Part shown: piece after piece, positions 1 to 8,576 of the stretch
How the letters are laid out: every line of letters begins with the position of its first letter
How positions within the stretch are numbered: position 1 is the stretch's first letter
Source of the DNA: Acidobacteriota bacterium
Lineage (GTDB): Bacteria > Acidobacteriota > Terriglobia > Bryobacterales > Bryobacteraceae
Direction of reading: 5' to 3'
Assembly (NCBI GenBank): GCA_017304135.1
Contig: JAFLBB010000013.1
Location: 25,675 to 89,674 of the forward strand
DNA length: 64,000 bases
Notes under the pieces: model-generated
The model's database searches: none
The model's input: only the letters and a program-made list of their open reading frames with translations
Told to the model about the DNA's origin: nothing
Translations under genes and position numbers: made by a program

Positions 1-628
1 TCAGTGACTGGATCTCCACATCGTCCTCAATCACCGTGACGCCCGACTGCACGATCTTGAAATGAGTGCCCTCCTTCGTCTTGGCGAAGCCAAACCCGTC
101 GCCGCCCACCACGACGCCGTTTTGCAGGATCACGCGGTGGCCCACGCGGCAGAACTCGCGCACCACGGCATGGGAATGGGCCGTGAAGTCGTCGCCGATC
201 TCGGCGCCTTCGTAAATGACGACATGCGGATGAAGGAGCGCCCTTTTTCCGATGCGCACACGTTCGCCCACCACGGCGAACGGCCCGATGGAGGCCCCTT
301 CGCCGATGATCGCCGAAGCGGCAATGGAGGCCTGTGGGTGGATGCCCGGCGCCGGCCGCGGCGGTTGATAGAACATCGCCAGAGCGCGCGCGAAGTCGTG
401 ATAGGGGTTGGCGCTGACGACGCTTGTGATGGACTGCCCGCTGACGGGAGCCGTCACCAGAATCGCCCCCGCGCGCGTGTCCTTCACCTTGTGCGCATAC
501 TTCGGATTGGCCAGAAAGGTAAGCTCGGAGGGACCGGCCTGCTCCATGCCCCGCACGCCAGTGATGTCCAATTCCCCGTCGCCGATTACGGTACACCCCA
601 ACGCCGCCGCCAGCTCTCGCAGTTTCAT
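1..628 (-). CDS. lpxD: UDP-3-O-acylglucosamine N-acyltransferase LpxD, 5' part only
   Basis: Reading the minus strand from the ATG at 628 gives a protein starting MKLRELAAALGCTVIGDGEL, followed by a hexapeptide-repeat region (for example the stretch with IGEGASIGPFAVVGE) ending at QNGVVVGGDGFGFA and beyond. This is the LpxD layout: a small uridine-binding N-terminal domain and a left-handed beta-helix. The enzyme N-acylates UDP-3-O-acylglucosamine in lipid A synthesis in the cytoplasm. About 209 residues are present; E. coli LpxD has about 340, so the C-terminal third lies outside the window. It is divergent from the subtilase at 711 with an 82-base gap. Usual lpx neighbours (fabZ, lpxA) cannot be seen. 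Confidence 0.9.
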   Translation of the reverse strand, partial: MKLRELAAALGCTVIGDGELDITGVRGMEQAGPSELTFLANPKYAHKVKDTRAGAILVTAPVSGQSITSVVSANPYHDFARALAMFYQPPRPAPGIHPQASIAASAIIGEGASIGPFAVVGERVRIGKRALLHPHVVIYEGAEIGDDFTAHSHAVVREFCRVGHRVILQNGVVVGGDGFGFAKTKEGTHFKIVQSGVTVIEDDVEIQSL

Positions 629-710
629 TGTCAAGCATCAGGGTAGCGCGCCCGCCGCCAAGCTGCCCCCCATGCCGCCCCCAACCTGCGAGATAAAGGA
701 AGGGAACCTA

Positions 711-3700
711 ATGCCCTTCAACCGCGTCCCCCTAGCCGTGAGAACTCAGGCGCTTCTCTTCCTCTTTGCCGTGTCCGTGCCCCTCGCCGCGCAGGAACGG
801 CTCAACCGATACGCACTCCTGCTGAACGACCCGCCGCTGGCCGCGGTCGGGTCGTTCGGCAAGGCCGGTCCCCGCGCCGCCTCGGCCGACGCACGCGCCC
901 GCGTAGCCGCGGCGCAAACCAGCCTGCGGGCTACGCTGGCTGAGCGCAACATCAAGGTGCTCGGCAGCGCCGACACGGTGGTCAACGCTGTCTTCGTCTA
1001 TTCGCCCGACGCCGCCGCGCTTGCCTCATTGCCCGGCGTCCGCCGCGTCGTGCCCATGGAGACTCACAAAGCGCACATGGTGAAAGCGCTCGACCTGATC
1101 CGCGCGCAGATTGGCTGGAACAATGTGGGCGGTCCGGATAACGCGGGCAAGGGCGTGAAGATCGCTATCCTCGACTCCGGCATCGACAAGGACCATCCCG
1201 CCTTCCAGGACGCATCGCTCGCCATGCCCGCCGGCTACCCGCGATGCGCCGGCAGTGACTGCAACTACGCGAGCAACAAGATCATCGCCGTGCGCAGCTA
1301 CGTTGACCTGCTCGTCCTTCCCGACCAGCCGGAGTTTTCGCGTCCCGATGACCTCACGCCGCGCGACCGTGTCGGCCACGGCACCGCCGTTGCGTTCGTC
1401 GCCGCCGGCAACCAGGTCTCCACGCCGCTGGGCCAGGCCTCCGGCGTCGCCCCCAAGGCCTGGGTCGGGAATTACAAGATCATCGGTTCGCCCGGGGTCA
1501 ACGACGTCACCTTCACCGACGTGTTCATTCAGGCCCTCGATGACGCCGTGAAGGATGGCATGGACATCGCCGTTTACTCCTACGGGCGCGGCGCTCTGTG
1601 GGGTCCCACTGATCGCGGCGCCACCTGCGAGGAAGCGGCCAACCGCGCTTGCGACCTCTCGGCCGACGCCGTGGACAACGCCACCCGTGCGGGGCTCACC
1701 GTCGTCGTCTCGGCCGGCAACGACGGCGACCTCGGCAACCAGCCTCCCACCCTCAACACGATCAACTCGCCGGCCACCGCGCCTTCGGCACTTTCGGTTG
1801 GCGCCACAACAAACTCACAGCGCTATGTTTCGAGCGTCCGAGCCCCGGCCGGCGCGCCACAGGCAATCACCGACATCGCGGCCTTCCTCGGCAACGGTCC
1901 CAAGCCACAGGCCTCCTTCTCCCCCACAGTGAAGGATGTGCGCACACTGGAGAACGACGGCAAAGCCTGTACCCCGCTTGCTAACGGAAGCCTCAATGGC
2001 ATGCTCGCCCTCATCGACCGCGGCAACTGCCAGATCGCCATCAAGGCCATCAACGCCCAACAGGCCGGCGCGGTGGGCGTGATCCTCATCCAATCCGACA
2101 ATTCCGACTTCATCTTTCCGCCCACGGGACTTGAGGAGACTGGCATCCCGCTCGCGATGATCGGGGCGACCCCAGGCGCGGCTCTGCGCACCTACGTCAA
2201 CGCCAATGCGAACGCCCGGGTGACGCTCGACCCAACGCTGCGTGCCGAGTCGCAGACCGCGAATCAGATCGCCTATTTCAGCTCCTACGGTCCGAATATT
2301 CGCACCACGGGCATCAAGCCCGAGGTGGTCGCTCCCGGCCTGCCTCTCTATATGGCGACGCAAAGCCTCGATCCCAATGGCGCCATGTACAACCCCTCGG
2401 GCTGGGTCACCGCACAGGGCACCAGTTTTTCCGCTCCCATGGCCGCCGGTGTCGCCGCCCTCTTCAAACAGCGCTTTCCCAACGCCACGCCGGCCCAGGT
2501 AAAGTCGGCCGTGGTGAACTCGGCCAGCGCCGACATCGATGACATCATCGACGGCAACCTGGTGAGTCCGGCCCGTGTCACGGCCATGGGCGCCGGCAAG
2601 GTGAATGTGAATGACACCGCCCGCACGACGCTGGTGGTGGAGCCTTCCACCGTCAGCTTCGGCGCGGTGACCGCAAACTCCGCTCCCTCGCCGCAGACGC
2701 TGGTCTTCCGCAATCTGGGCGACTCGGCCATCACCGTCCGCATCGACAACCGCGCGCGCGACCTCTCCAGCAACGCGCGCGTCACTCTCTCCACCAACGC
2801 CTTCCCGCTCGCGCCCGGGGCCTCGCAGCAGGTGACCGCCACGCTGCAAGGCACCCCGAATGCCGGCGGCTATGAGGGCGAACTCGTGGTCACCGGAGGC
2901 GTCACCACGATTCGTGTTCCCTACCTGTTTATGCGCTCCGACAATGTCCTGTTCGACGCCTTCCCGATCACCAACTATTTCTTTGAAGGCATCGCCGGCG
3001 AGGCCATCCCCGGCGGCGCGTTCACGCGGCTCGTGCTGAAGGCGACCGACCAGTACGGTTTGCCCGTGGGCAACCTCCCGGTGCGCTACCGCGCCACCCG
3101 CGGCGGCGGACGCATCGAGGTGGCGCTCGAACGGACCGACGATCTGGGCATCGCCGCCGTGCGCGACGGCTTCCTGGGCCCTGAAATTGGCGAGCAGGAG
3201 TTTGTTGCCGAGGTCGGCACGGCGCCCAGCATTGTCTCCGTCATCTTCCCCGGCCGCGCCCGGCTGCGCCCGGTGATCCGCACCGGAGGTGTCGTCGATG
3301 CCGCCAGTGGCCTCGCGGGCAACGGCCTGGCGCCCGGCAGCTACATCTCCATCTTCGGCCAGAACCTCAGCGACGTAACGCGCGCCGGCGTGACGCTCTC
3401 GCTGCCGTTGTCGCTGGCCGGCATCAGTGTCAGCTTCGACATCCCCAGCCGCCAGCTCAGCTACCCCGGCCGGCTCCACTTCGTCAGCCAGACGCAGATC
3501 AACGTGCAGATTCCGTGGGAGCTTGCCGGCCAGAACTCGGCGCAAATGAAAGTGTCTATCGGCGACTACTCGTCGGCGCTCTACACCGTGCCGCTCAATA
3601 CCGTCTCTCCCCAAGCTTTCGAATTCACCGATCCCGGCACCGGACGCCGCCTGGCAGCCGCGCTCGATGCTACCTTCGCGCTCGTGTACGACGCCAACAA

Positions 3701-3995
3701 GGCAAAGAAGGGCCAGTTCATCCAGATCTACTGCAACGGCTTGGGGCCGGTGGATTCCACGCCGCCCTCCGGCGAGCCCTCGTCGGCGAACCCATTGGCC
3801 CGCACCACCAGCGCCCCCACGGTTACCATCGGCGGCCGCCCGGCCGAGGTGGTCTTCTCCGGCCTCGCTCCCGGCATTGTCGGCCTCTACCAGATCAACG
3901 TCCGCATCCCGGCTGACGCTCCCTCCGGCCTCCAGCCGGTCACCATCCAGATGGGCAACGTAACCGGAAAAGCCACGAACATCCCGATCGAGTAG
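711..3995 (+). CDS. Secreted subtilisin-like (S8) serine protease with PA insert and Solibacter-type C-terminal domain
   Basis: The 1094-residue protein begins MPFNRVPLAVRTQALLFLFA, a signal peptide ending near VPLAAQ. The start at 711 is chosen because it follows AAGGAAGGG and begins the signal peptide; an earlier in-frame ATG at 672 would precede it. The catalytic triad is visible as D155 (ILDSGID), H223 (GHGTAV) and S572 (GTSFSAPMAAG). A PA-like domain (GVILIQSDNSDF) sits between H and S, as in large secreted subtilases. After the protease come Ig-like or ASPM-like beta domains. The last 230 or so residues (LAPGSYISIFGQNLS, IYCNGLGPVD) match what I know of the Solibacter uncharacterised C-terminal domain (TIGR03437 type). 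The likely role is digestion of external protein or peptides. Confidence 0.9.
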   Translation: MPFNRVPLAVRTQALLFLFAVSVPLAAQERLNRYALLLNDPPLAAVGSFGKAGPRAASADARARVAAAQTSLRATLAERNIKVLGSADTVVNAVFVYSPDAAALASLPGVRRVVPMETHKAHMVKALDLIRAQIGWNNVGGPDNAGKGVKIAILDSGIDKDHPAFQDASLAMPAGYPRCAGSDCNYASNKIIAVRSYVDLLVLPDQPEFSRPDDLTPRDRVGHGTAVAFVAAGNQVSTPLGQASGVAPKAWVGNYKIIGSPGVNDVTFTDVFIQALDDAVKDGMDIAVYSYGRGALWGPTDRGATCEEAANRACDLSADAVDNATRAGLTVVVSAGNDGDLGNQPPTLNTINSPATAPSALSVGATTNSQRYVSSVRAPAGAPQAITDIAAFLGNGPKPQASFSPTVKDVRTLENDGKACTPLANGSLNGMLALIDRGNCQIAIKAINAQQAGAVGVILIQSDNSDFIFPPTGLEETGIPLAMIGATPGAALRTYVNANANARVTLDPTLRAESQTANQIAYFSSYGPNIRTTGIKPEVVAPGLPLYMATQSLDPNGAMYNPSGWVTAQGTSFSAPMAAGVAALFKQRFPNATPAQVKSAVVNSASADIDDIIDGNLVSPARVTAMGAGKVNVNDTARTTLVVEPSTVSFGAVTANSAPSPQTLVFRNLGDSAITVRIDNRARDLSSNARVTLSTNAFPLAPGASQQVTATLQGTPNAGGYEGELVVTGGVTTIRVPYLFMRSDNVLFDAFPITNYFFEGIAGEAIPGGAFTRLVLKATDQYGLPVGNLPVRYRATRGGGRIEVALERTDDLGIAAVRDGFLGPEIGEQEFVAEVGTAPSIVSVIFPGRARLRPVIRTGGVVDAASGLAGNGLAPGSYISIFGQNLSDVTRAGVTLSLPLSLAGISVSFDIPSRQLSYPGRLHFVSQTQINVQIPWELAGQNSAQMKVSIGDYSSALYTVPLNTVSPQAFEFTDPGTGRRLAAALDATFALVYDANKAKKGQFIQIYCNGLGPVDSTPPSGEPSSANPLARTTSAPTVTIGGRPAEVVFSGLAPGIVGLYQINVRIPADAPSGLQPVTIQMGNVTGKATNIPIE

Positions 3996-3998
3996 CTT

Positions 3999-4034
3999 GA
4001 GAAGGGGGGAGCGCCACCGCTGTCTCCCTTTCTC
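3999..4034 (+). terminator. Imperfect hairpin after the subtilase
   Basis: GAGAAGGGGGGAG (from 3999) can pair with CTCCCTTTCTC (4024-4034), just after the stop codon at 3995. There is no T-run after it, so it is a weak candidate for an intrinsic terminator; it may only stabilise the mRNA end. Confidence 0.4.
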
Positions 4035-4067
4035 ACGCCCTCGGCCAGCGACCCGCCCGGCGCGTCG

Positions 4068-4073
4068 TATAAT
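4068..4073 (+). promoter_or_regulatory. Consensus -10 box upstream of greA
   Basis: A perfect TATAAT lies 27 bases before the greA start codon. No good TTGACA-like -35 box is visible 16-18 bases upstream. Transcription would begin near 4080, leaving a leader of about 20 bases, consistent with greA having its own promoter. Confidence 0.5.
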
Positions 4074-4099
4074 GAAATCTCGGAAGTCCAGCCCTCCCC

Positions 4100-4567
4100 A
4101 TGGAAGATCTCAAGAAGAAGTTGCAGGAGGAGATCGCCGCCCTGGAATACGAAATGCATGTCGAGCTCCCCAGGGAGATCGCGCGCGCTCGTGCCTACGG
4201 CGATCTCAGTGAAAACGCGGAATACTCCGCGGCCAAAGAGCGCCAGCGCTACGTCGACGCGCGGCTTTCACAGATCAAAGGGCGCTTGCGCCACTTCTCC
4301 ATGATCGACATGAGCCGCATTCCGCGCGACAAGGTGGGTCTCGGCTCGGAAGTGACAGTTCTCGATCTCAAGAAAGACGAAGAGATCTCTTATAAGTTGG
4401 TCGCCAGCGAAGAGGCCGACGTGAATGCCGGCCGCATCTCCACCACCTCGCCGATCGGCAAAGGGCTGCTTGGCAAGGAAGTGGGCGACACTGTTAAAAT
4501 CATCATTCCGGGCGGCGCCAAGGAATTTGAGATTCTCAAGCTCACCACGATTCACGATCAGGTCTAG
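4100..4567 (+). CDS. greA: Transcription elongation factor GreA
   Basis: The 155-residue protein has the GreA layout: an N-terminal antiparallel coiled coil of about 75 residues, with the conserved acidic tip ARAYGDLSENAEYSAAKERQ, then an FKBP-like C-terminal domain (VTVLDLKKDEEISYKLV, SPIGKGLLGKEVGD). GreA enters the RNA polymerase secondary channel and stimulates cleavage of backtracked transcripts. Its length is close to the usual 158 residues. It follows the subtilase by 104 bases with its own -10 box, and lies 30 bases before a phosphatidyltransferase gene with which it may be cotranscribed. Nothing is unusual about the sequence. Confidence 0.96.
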   Translation: MEDLKKKLQEEIAALEYEMHVELPREIARARAYGDLSENAEYSAAKERQRYVDARLSQIKGRLRHFSMIDMSRIPRDKVGLGSEVTVLDLKKDEEISYKLVASEEADVNAGRISTTSPIGKGLLGKEVGDTVKIIIPGGAKEFEILKLTTIHDQV

Positions 4568-4597
4568 GCGGCGCCGGGAAGCGGGAGCAGTGACAAC

Positions 4598-5233
4598 ATG
4601 ACCTTCACCAGTATGATCGGGGTCACCTGCAACAAGGTGATCGTCGGCATTGTGGGCATTCTCAAGGCTCTCGGCATTCACCCCAACGCGCTAACCCTGA
4701 TTGGGCTTCTGATCAACATCGGGGCCGCCGTGTTGCTCGCCCAGGGCCGCTTCTTCGCCGCCGGGTGGGTCATTACAGGCGCCGCCATCTTCGACATGGT
4801 CGACGGCCGGGTGGCCCGGGAAACAAACCAGGTGACACGGTTCGGCGGTTTCTTTGACTCCGTGATTGATCGCTACTCCGACCTCGGCCTGCTCATGGGC
4901 CTGCTCGTGTATTACGCCAACATCAACCGGCCCTTTTACGTCGTCCTGACGGCGATTGTGATGACTGCCTCGGTGATGATCAGCTACACGCGCTCACGCG
5001 CCGAGAATACGATTCCCAAATGCAAGGTCGGCTTCCTGGAGCGGCCCGAGCGCATTGTGCTGTTCATCATCGGATCGCTGTTTAATCGCATTCCCGCCGT
5101 GCTGTGGGTGATCGCGGTGCTCGGCAACATTACGGTGATCCACCGCATGATCTTCACCTGGCAGGAAACCACGCGGCTTGAGGATGCCCAACTTCGCTCG
5201 GTAGGCCAGCAGGAAAAGGCCGCCCGGGCTTAG
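4598..5233 (+). CDS. CDP-alcohol phosphatidyltransferase family membrane protein
   Basis: The 211-residue integral membrane protein carries the family signature D-x2-D-G-x2-A-R-x8-G-x3-D-x3-D as D66, D69, the following GRVAR, and D87/D91 (DMVDGRVAR ... GGFFDSVIDRYSD). These residues bind the metal and the CDP-diacylglycerol diphosphate. Several hydrophobic helices surround it. Members move a phosphatidyl group to an alcohol (glycerol phosphate, inositol phosphate, serine). The substrate cannot be read from the sequence, so no gene symbol is given. A GGGAG ribosome site precedes the ATG. Its end overlaps the convergent acpS stop by four bases (5230-5233). Confidence 0.88.
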   Translation: MTFTSMIGVTCNKVIVGIVGILKALGIHPNALTLIGLLINIGAAVLLAQGRFFAAGWVITGAAIFDMVDGRVARETNQVTRFGGFFDSVIDRYSDLGLLMGLLVYYANINRPFYVVLTAIVMTASVMISYTRSRAENTIPKCKVGFLERPERIVLFIIGSLFNRIPAVLWVIAVLGNITVIHRMIFTWQETTRLEDAQLRSVGQQEKAARA

Positions 5234-5625
5234 CCCGCCGCGCCGTCGTCGCCTTCCAGGATGACGAACGCCATTCCGTTTTGCGCGGTGTGTGTTAACG
5301 ACAGCGCAATGCGCTTCACACCCATCCGCGCCGCCACCTCAGCCGCCACACCGTGCAGACGCAGGGTCGGCCGGCCTGAAGGCAAGTTGGCGACCTCGAA
5401 ATCCTGCCACGTCACGCCCCGCCGCCACCCCGTGCCAATCGCCTTCATTCCCGCTTCCTTGGCTGCGAAACGGGCCGCGTAGCGTTCAAACTTGTTCGCC
5501 TTACGCTCCACATAGGCGATTTCGCCCGGTGTGTAGATACGCTTCACGAAACGCTCGCCGTAGCGTTCAATCGAATGGCGGATGCGGTCCACCTCGGCCA
5601 GATCAATGCCCGTTCCGAGAATCAA
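5230..5625 (-). CDS. acpS: Holo-[acyl-carrier-protein] synthase AcpS
   Basis: The 131-residue product begins (with TTG read as Met) [14 protein letters not shown] and contains [14 protein letters not shown] and [15 protein letters not shown], all hallmarks of AcpS. The Asp of GIDLAEVDR and the Glu of AAKEA bind Mg2+. The enzyme transfers 4'-phosphopantetheine from CoA to a serine of acyl carrier protein. The TTG start at 5625 is chosen because it gives the family's normal N-terminus and overlaps the nikR stop as TTGA, implying translational coupling. Longer upstream readings would run into the nikR coding sequence. Pairing of acpS with a nickel regulator is unexpected. Confidence 0.92.
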   Translation of the reverse strand: MILGTGIDLAEVDRIRHSIERYGERFVKRIYTPGEIAYVERKANKFERYAARFAAKEAGMKAIGTGWRRGVTWQDFEVANLPSGRPTLRLHGVAAEVAARMGVKRIALSLTHTAQNGMAFVILEGDDGAAG

Positions 5626-6038
5626 AGTCCTGCTCCCGTGGTGGTAAGAGTCAGCCGCCCGTGCTTCACTCCCTTGGTCGACAGCAGCGCGTCGGCAATC
5701 TTCCTGACCTCCCCCGCCCGACCCTTCACGACGAGCACCTCGAGGCAGTTGTCGTGATCCAGGTGCACATGCAGGGTGGAGAGGATGTTGTGGTGGTGGT
5801 CGTGCTGCAATCCGGTGAGCCGCTCGCTGAGTTGCCTCACATGATGGTCGTACACCAAGGTGACCGTGCCCACCACCGGCACTTCGGGCTTCTCCCAATC
5901 GTGACGCACCAACTCGTCGCGAATGAGATCCCGAAACGCTTCGGAGCGGTTCGTATAGCCCCGCTCCGAAATAAGATCATCAAACTTGTGTAACAAGCTT
6001 GCGTCGATAGCTACGCCGATGCGGCTGAGATCACTCAT
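5622..6038 (-). CDS. nikR: Nickel-responsive transcriptional regulator NikR
   Basis: From the ATG at 6038 the protein is 138 residues: an N-terminal ribbon-helix-helix domain ([32 protein letters not shown]) and a C-terminal ACT-like nickel-binding domain. The high-affinity nickel ligands of E. coli NikR have clear counterparts at H79 (LQHDHHH), H90, H92 and C98 ([10 protein letters not shown]). NikR represses nickel uptake genes when nickel is present. An upstream in-frame reading of 15 residues is not supported by homology. No nickel transporter, urease or hydrogenase gene is in the window, so its regulon lies elsewhere or it only regulates itself. It overlaps acpS by four bases. Confidence 0.93.
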   Translation of the reverse strand: MSDLSRIGVAIDASLLHKFDDLISERGYTNRSEAFRDLIRDELVRHDWEKPEVPVVGTVTLVYDHHVRQLSERLTGLQHDHHHNILSTLHVHLDHDNCLEVLVVKGRAGEVRKIADALLSTKGVKHGRLTLTTTGAGL

Positions 6039-6111
6039 GGAAAACCCATCCACGAGCCTAGCCGAGACACTGCGTCCCCGCAACTGCGCTTGGCCGCTTC
6101 GAGCGTAGGGA

Positions 6112-6399
6112 CTAGCCGTCCGACTTTTGCTGCTTGCGGTATTCGCTCCAGCGCTTCTTCTGCGCTTCGGCGATCCGTTTCCGCGCCGCGGCGCTCATCT
6201 TGCGGCGCTTGCGCGGCTTTTCCTCTGCCGGAGCCGCGCTCGCACTGGCGCTCTTTGCCGGACGGCCAGGAGAACGCTTGCCCATCGCTTCGCGCAGCTG
6301 ACGGATCTGTTCGTCCAGCCGCTCTTTCTGCAGCAGCAAACCTTCCAATGCCGCCGCGAGCAGGTTCGGATCGTTCATAAGTTGTGTTGGTCGAGCCAT
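6112..6399 (-). CDS. Small basic hypothetical protein
   Basis: The 95-residue protein starts [20 protein letters not shown], has a central helical stretch rich in Leu, Gln and Arg ([20 protein letters not shown]), an Ala/Ser/Pro linker with a GRPAKSA segment reminiscent of an AT-hook, and a very basic C-terminus ([20 protein letters not shown], then RWSEYRK). The C-terminal motif resembles short Lys/Arg segments in nucleic-acid-binding proteins, so DNA or RNA binding is a reasonable guess, but I do not recognise a named family. GAGG lies 8 bases before the ATG. It is 48 bases downstream of dtd on the same strand. Confidence 0.7.
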   Translation of the reverse strand: MARPTQLMNDPNLLAAALEGLLLQKERLDEQIRQLREAMGKRSPGRPAKSASASAAPAEEKPRKRRKMSAAARKRIAEAQKKRWSEYRKQQKSDG

Positions 6400-6447
6400 G
6401 GGTAACCTCGTCTAAAGATTCTATATCAATGTAACAAAAATTACTAT

Positions 6448-6897
6448 CTAGAATCCCCGCTCCGAGTCCGCCAGGATGGTAACAGGGCCTTGGTTGGTGA
6501 GCGTCACCTCCATGCTCGCCTGAAACACACCGGTCTCGACACGCAATCCTATCCGCCGCAATTCATCCACGAAGTACTCGTACAGATCGCGCGCCTGAGC
6601 CGCGCCCGCGGCTCGTTCGAACGAGGGCCGGTTACCCTTCTTGACGTCTCCCCACAAGGTGAACTGACTCACTACGAGCAGCGCGCCCCCCACTTGCTCT
6701 ACGTTCCAATCCATCTTCCCCTCGGGGTTGGGGAAGATGCGCAGCCCGGCTATCTTGCGCGCCAGATACCGCGCGCTCTCGGCATCGTCCTCACCAGATA
6801 CTCCCACCAGCACGAGGAGGCCACGTGCAATCGCCCCCACCACCACTCCGTCCACCTTCACATTGGCTTCCGATACCCGCTGCACCACGGCTCTCAT
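6448..6897 (-). CDS. dtd: D-aminoacyl-tRNA deacylase
   Basis: From the ATG at 6897 the product is 149 residues, beginning MRAVVQRVSEANVKVDGVVV as DTD proteins do. It contains both active-site signatures: SQFTLWGDVKKGNRPSF and the cross-subunit Gly-cisPro motif in LTNQGPVT. The enzyme is a homodimer that hydrolyses D-aminoacyl-tRNAs (and glycyl-tRNAAla) while rejecting L-aminoacyl-tRNA. A longer in-frame reading to 7035 adds 46 residues without family resemblance, so it is not used. The gene probably heads a two-gene unit with the small basic protein downstream. Confidence 0.95.
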   Translation of the reverse strand: MRAVVQRVSEANVKVDGVVVGAIARGLLVLVGVSGEDDAESARYLARKIAGLRIFPNPEGKMDWNVEQVGGALLVVSQFTLWGDVKKGNRPSFERAAGAAQARDLYEYFVDELRRIGLRVETGVFQASMEVTLTNQGPVTILADSERGF

Positions 6898-7018
6898 GAC
6901 GATTCGATTCTCTCCCCCCCGTTTCCCGGCGACCACATTCGCCCACAGGTGATTATCCCGCGGCTCTAAGCCAATCACCCGAGCGACCCCGCCCTCACAG
7001 TCCCCGATACTGAGCACA

Positions 7019-7300
7019 ATGATCTTCCGACGCAAACGAGGGGGCCGCAGATTGCCCGTCGGCTTCTACCACCTGCAGAGCGACGGCAAGTCCGCTCAGG
7101 GCTTTGGTGACGCCGACTTCATCCGCTTACGCGACGAGGATGGGAACGTCTGGCAGGGAACCGTCGACATTCACGGCGACAGTTCGCTCCACTACCGGTT
7201 CCGCGACGCCAAGGGCAACTCCATCAGCGGCTTTTCCGATGATTATGGCGTGTTGTTGCGCGACGGCCGGGGGCGCACCTGGCGCGGCTACATCTGCTAA
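7019..7300 (+). CDS. Small hypothetical protein with internal RDxxGxxW repeats
   Basis: The 93-residue protein has a basic N-terminus (MIFRRKRGGRRL) and then repeated beta-like units: LRDEDGNVWQGTV, FRDAKGNSISGF and LLRDGRGRTWRGYI. The repeats make chance unlikely and suggest a small beta-sheet or partial propeller fold. I do not recognise a family. The ATG at 7019 has no strong ribosome site. It is divergent from dtd with a 121-base gap and convergent with the amidohydrolase gene ending at 7317. No signal peptide is evident. Confidence 0.55.
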   Translation: MIFRRKRGGRRLPVGFYHLQSDGKSAQGFGDADFIRLRDEDGNVWQGTVDIHGDSSLHYRFRDAKGNSISGFSDDYGVLLRDGRGRTWRGYIC

Positions 7301-7316
7301 ACCAGACAGCCGGCGC

Positions 7317-8576
7317 TCATTGCGGGCGTCTCGAATACTTCTCATACAATTTGGTGTGCTTACTGTCCAGGCTCACCTGCTTGCCCTGAATGAACAGGCT
7401 TCGGACCTGAGTCTTGGTTTCCAGCGGATCGCCATCAGTCAGGATGAGGTCTGCCACCTTGCCTTCCTGAATCGAGCCTAGCTGCCCGCCAAGACCCCAG
7501 ATTTCAGCCGCGTGCACAGTGAGAGCCTTCAACGCCACCTCCTTGGGCAGGCCAAAGGCAACAGCCGCAGCGGCCTGATAAGGGACGTTGCGAGCAAACT
7601 GATTGTCGAAGCTCCCGAAGGCAAACTTGACCCCAGCCTTGTGCAATTCCGCCGGAAGCGTGTACTGGCTGTCGTAGGCGGCGTCTTCTTCCGCCGGCAG
7701 CGTATGCGTCTCGCCGAGAATCACGGGGATCTTGTCCTTCACGATCTCCGCCAGCGCCTTGCCGGGTTCGCGCACTTCGGCCAGAATGATCTTCACCCGT
7801 TCGCGCCGGGCAAAGGCAATCGCGTCCAGAATGGTTCGTTCGCGCCGCGCCACAACCAGGACAGGCCGCCTGCCTGCCAGCACCGGCAGCATGGCTTCCA
7901 GCTTGGGATCAGTCTGGAACCCGGCGCCGCCCGCACTCTTCGCTTTCTCATAGCGGCGGGCATCTTCAAAAAATAAACGCAGCTTCTCTAGCTCTTCGTC
8001 ATAACGCTTTTTGGCCTCGCCATACGCCGTTGCCCGCGAATTAAAGAACTCCCCACTTGATGCGGCGATAACCGGGAAATTGAGCCTGACCACCACATCG
8101 CCCTTCACGCTCATCTCTTCCCACGTCCAGCCATCCAGATGAATCATGGCCCCTTGGCCTGAGATGATCCCGCCCTGCGGCAACGTGACTACCGAGGTGA
8201 TGCCATTGGCCCGCGTGACCGCAATATGCTCACTCTCCGGATTCACCGCAATCAGCGCCCGCAACTGAGGATTGAAGTCACCCAGTTCATTGGTGTCGCT
8301 GGTTTCTCGAACCGCGCCAATCTCACTCAAACCGATATTGGTGGCCGAGTTAATCAGGCCCGGATAGAGGTGCAAGCCCTTGGCGTCGATCACCGTGGCC
8401 CCTTTGGGCGCGGCTAACTTCACCCCAACACCGGCGATTTTCCCGCCTTGAATCAGTACGGAACCGCTCGGCAGCTCCTCGCCCACCACGGGGTGGATGT
8501 AGGCGTTGCGAATGAGAATCGTTTCCTGTGCCGGAGCCGCGGCCAGAGACGCGAGGAGTAAAAGGATCGCTCTCAT
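7317..8576 (-). CDS. Exported amidohydrolase-family protein lacking the metal-binding HxH motif
   Basis: The 419-residue protein has a signal peptide (MRAILLLLASLAAAPAQ), the N-terminal beta-sandwich of the amidohydrolase superfamily (LIRNAYIHPVV, VIDAKGLHLYPG) and the C-terminal ending typical of imidazolonepropionase-like members (GSIQEGKVADLILTDGDPLE). Where active enzymes read PGxIDxHxH it reads LYPGLINSATN, so the first metal ligands are missing; a single H in GETHTL is seen later. It may be inactive, structural, or use another centre. Its ATG at 8576 overlaps the stop of the next gene upstream (ATGA), so the three amidohydrolase genes form one operon. Confidence 0.85.
   Translation of the reverse strand: MRAILLLLASLAAAPAQETILIRNAYIHPVVGEELPSGSVLIQGGKIAGVGVKLAAPKGATVIDAKGLHLYPGLINSATNIGLSEIGAVRETSDTNELGDFNPQLRALIAVNPESEHIAVTRANGITSVVTLPQGGIISGQGAMIHLDGWTWEEMSVKGDVVVRLNFPVIAASSGEFFNSRATAYGEAKKRYDEELEKLRLFFEDARRYEKAKSAGGAGFQTDPKLEAMLPVLAGRRPVLVVARRERTILDAIAFARRERVKIILAEVREPGKALAEIVKDKIPVILGETHTLPAEEDAAYDSQYTLPAELHKAGVKFAFGSFDNQFARNVPYQAAAAVAFGLPKEVALKALTVHAAEIWGLGGQLGSIQEGKVADLILTDGDPLETKTQVRSLFIQGKQVSLDSKHTKLYEKYSRRPQ

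Noticed and set aside
1815..3614. A 599-codon minus-strand open frame opposite the subtilase
   Set aside because: Antisense shadow of a protease with clear catalytic motifs; composition (His, Arg, Gly, Ala) is typical of such shadows.
5230..5898. A longer acpS reading starting at 5898
   Set aside because: The extra residues are out-of-frame nikR sequence; the TTG at 5625 gives the family N-terminus.
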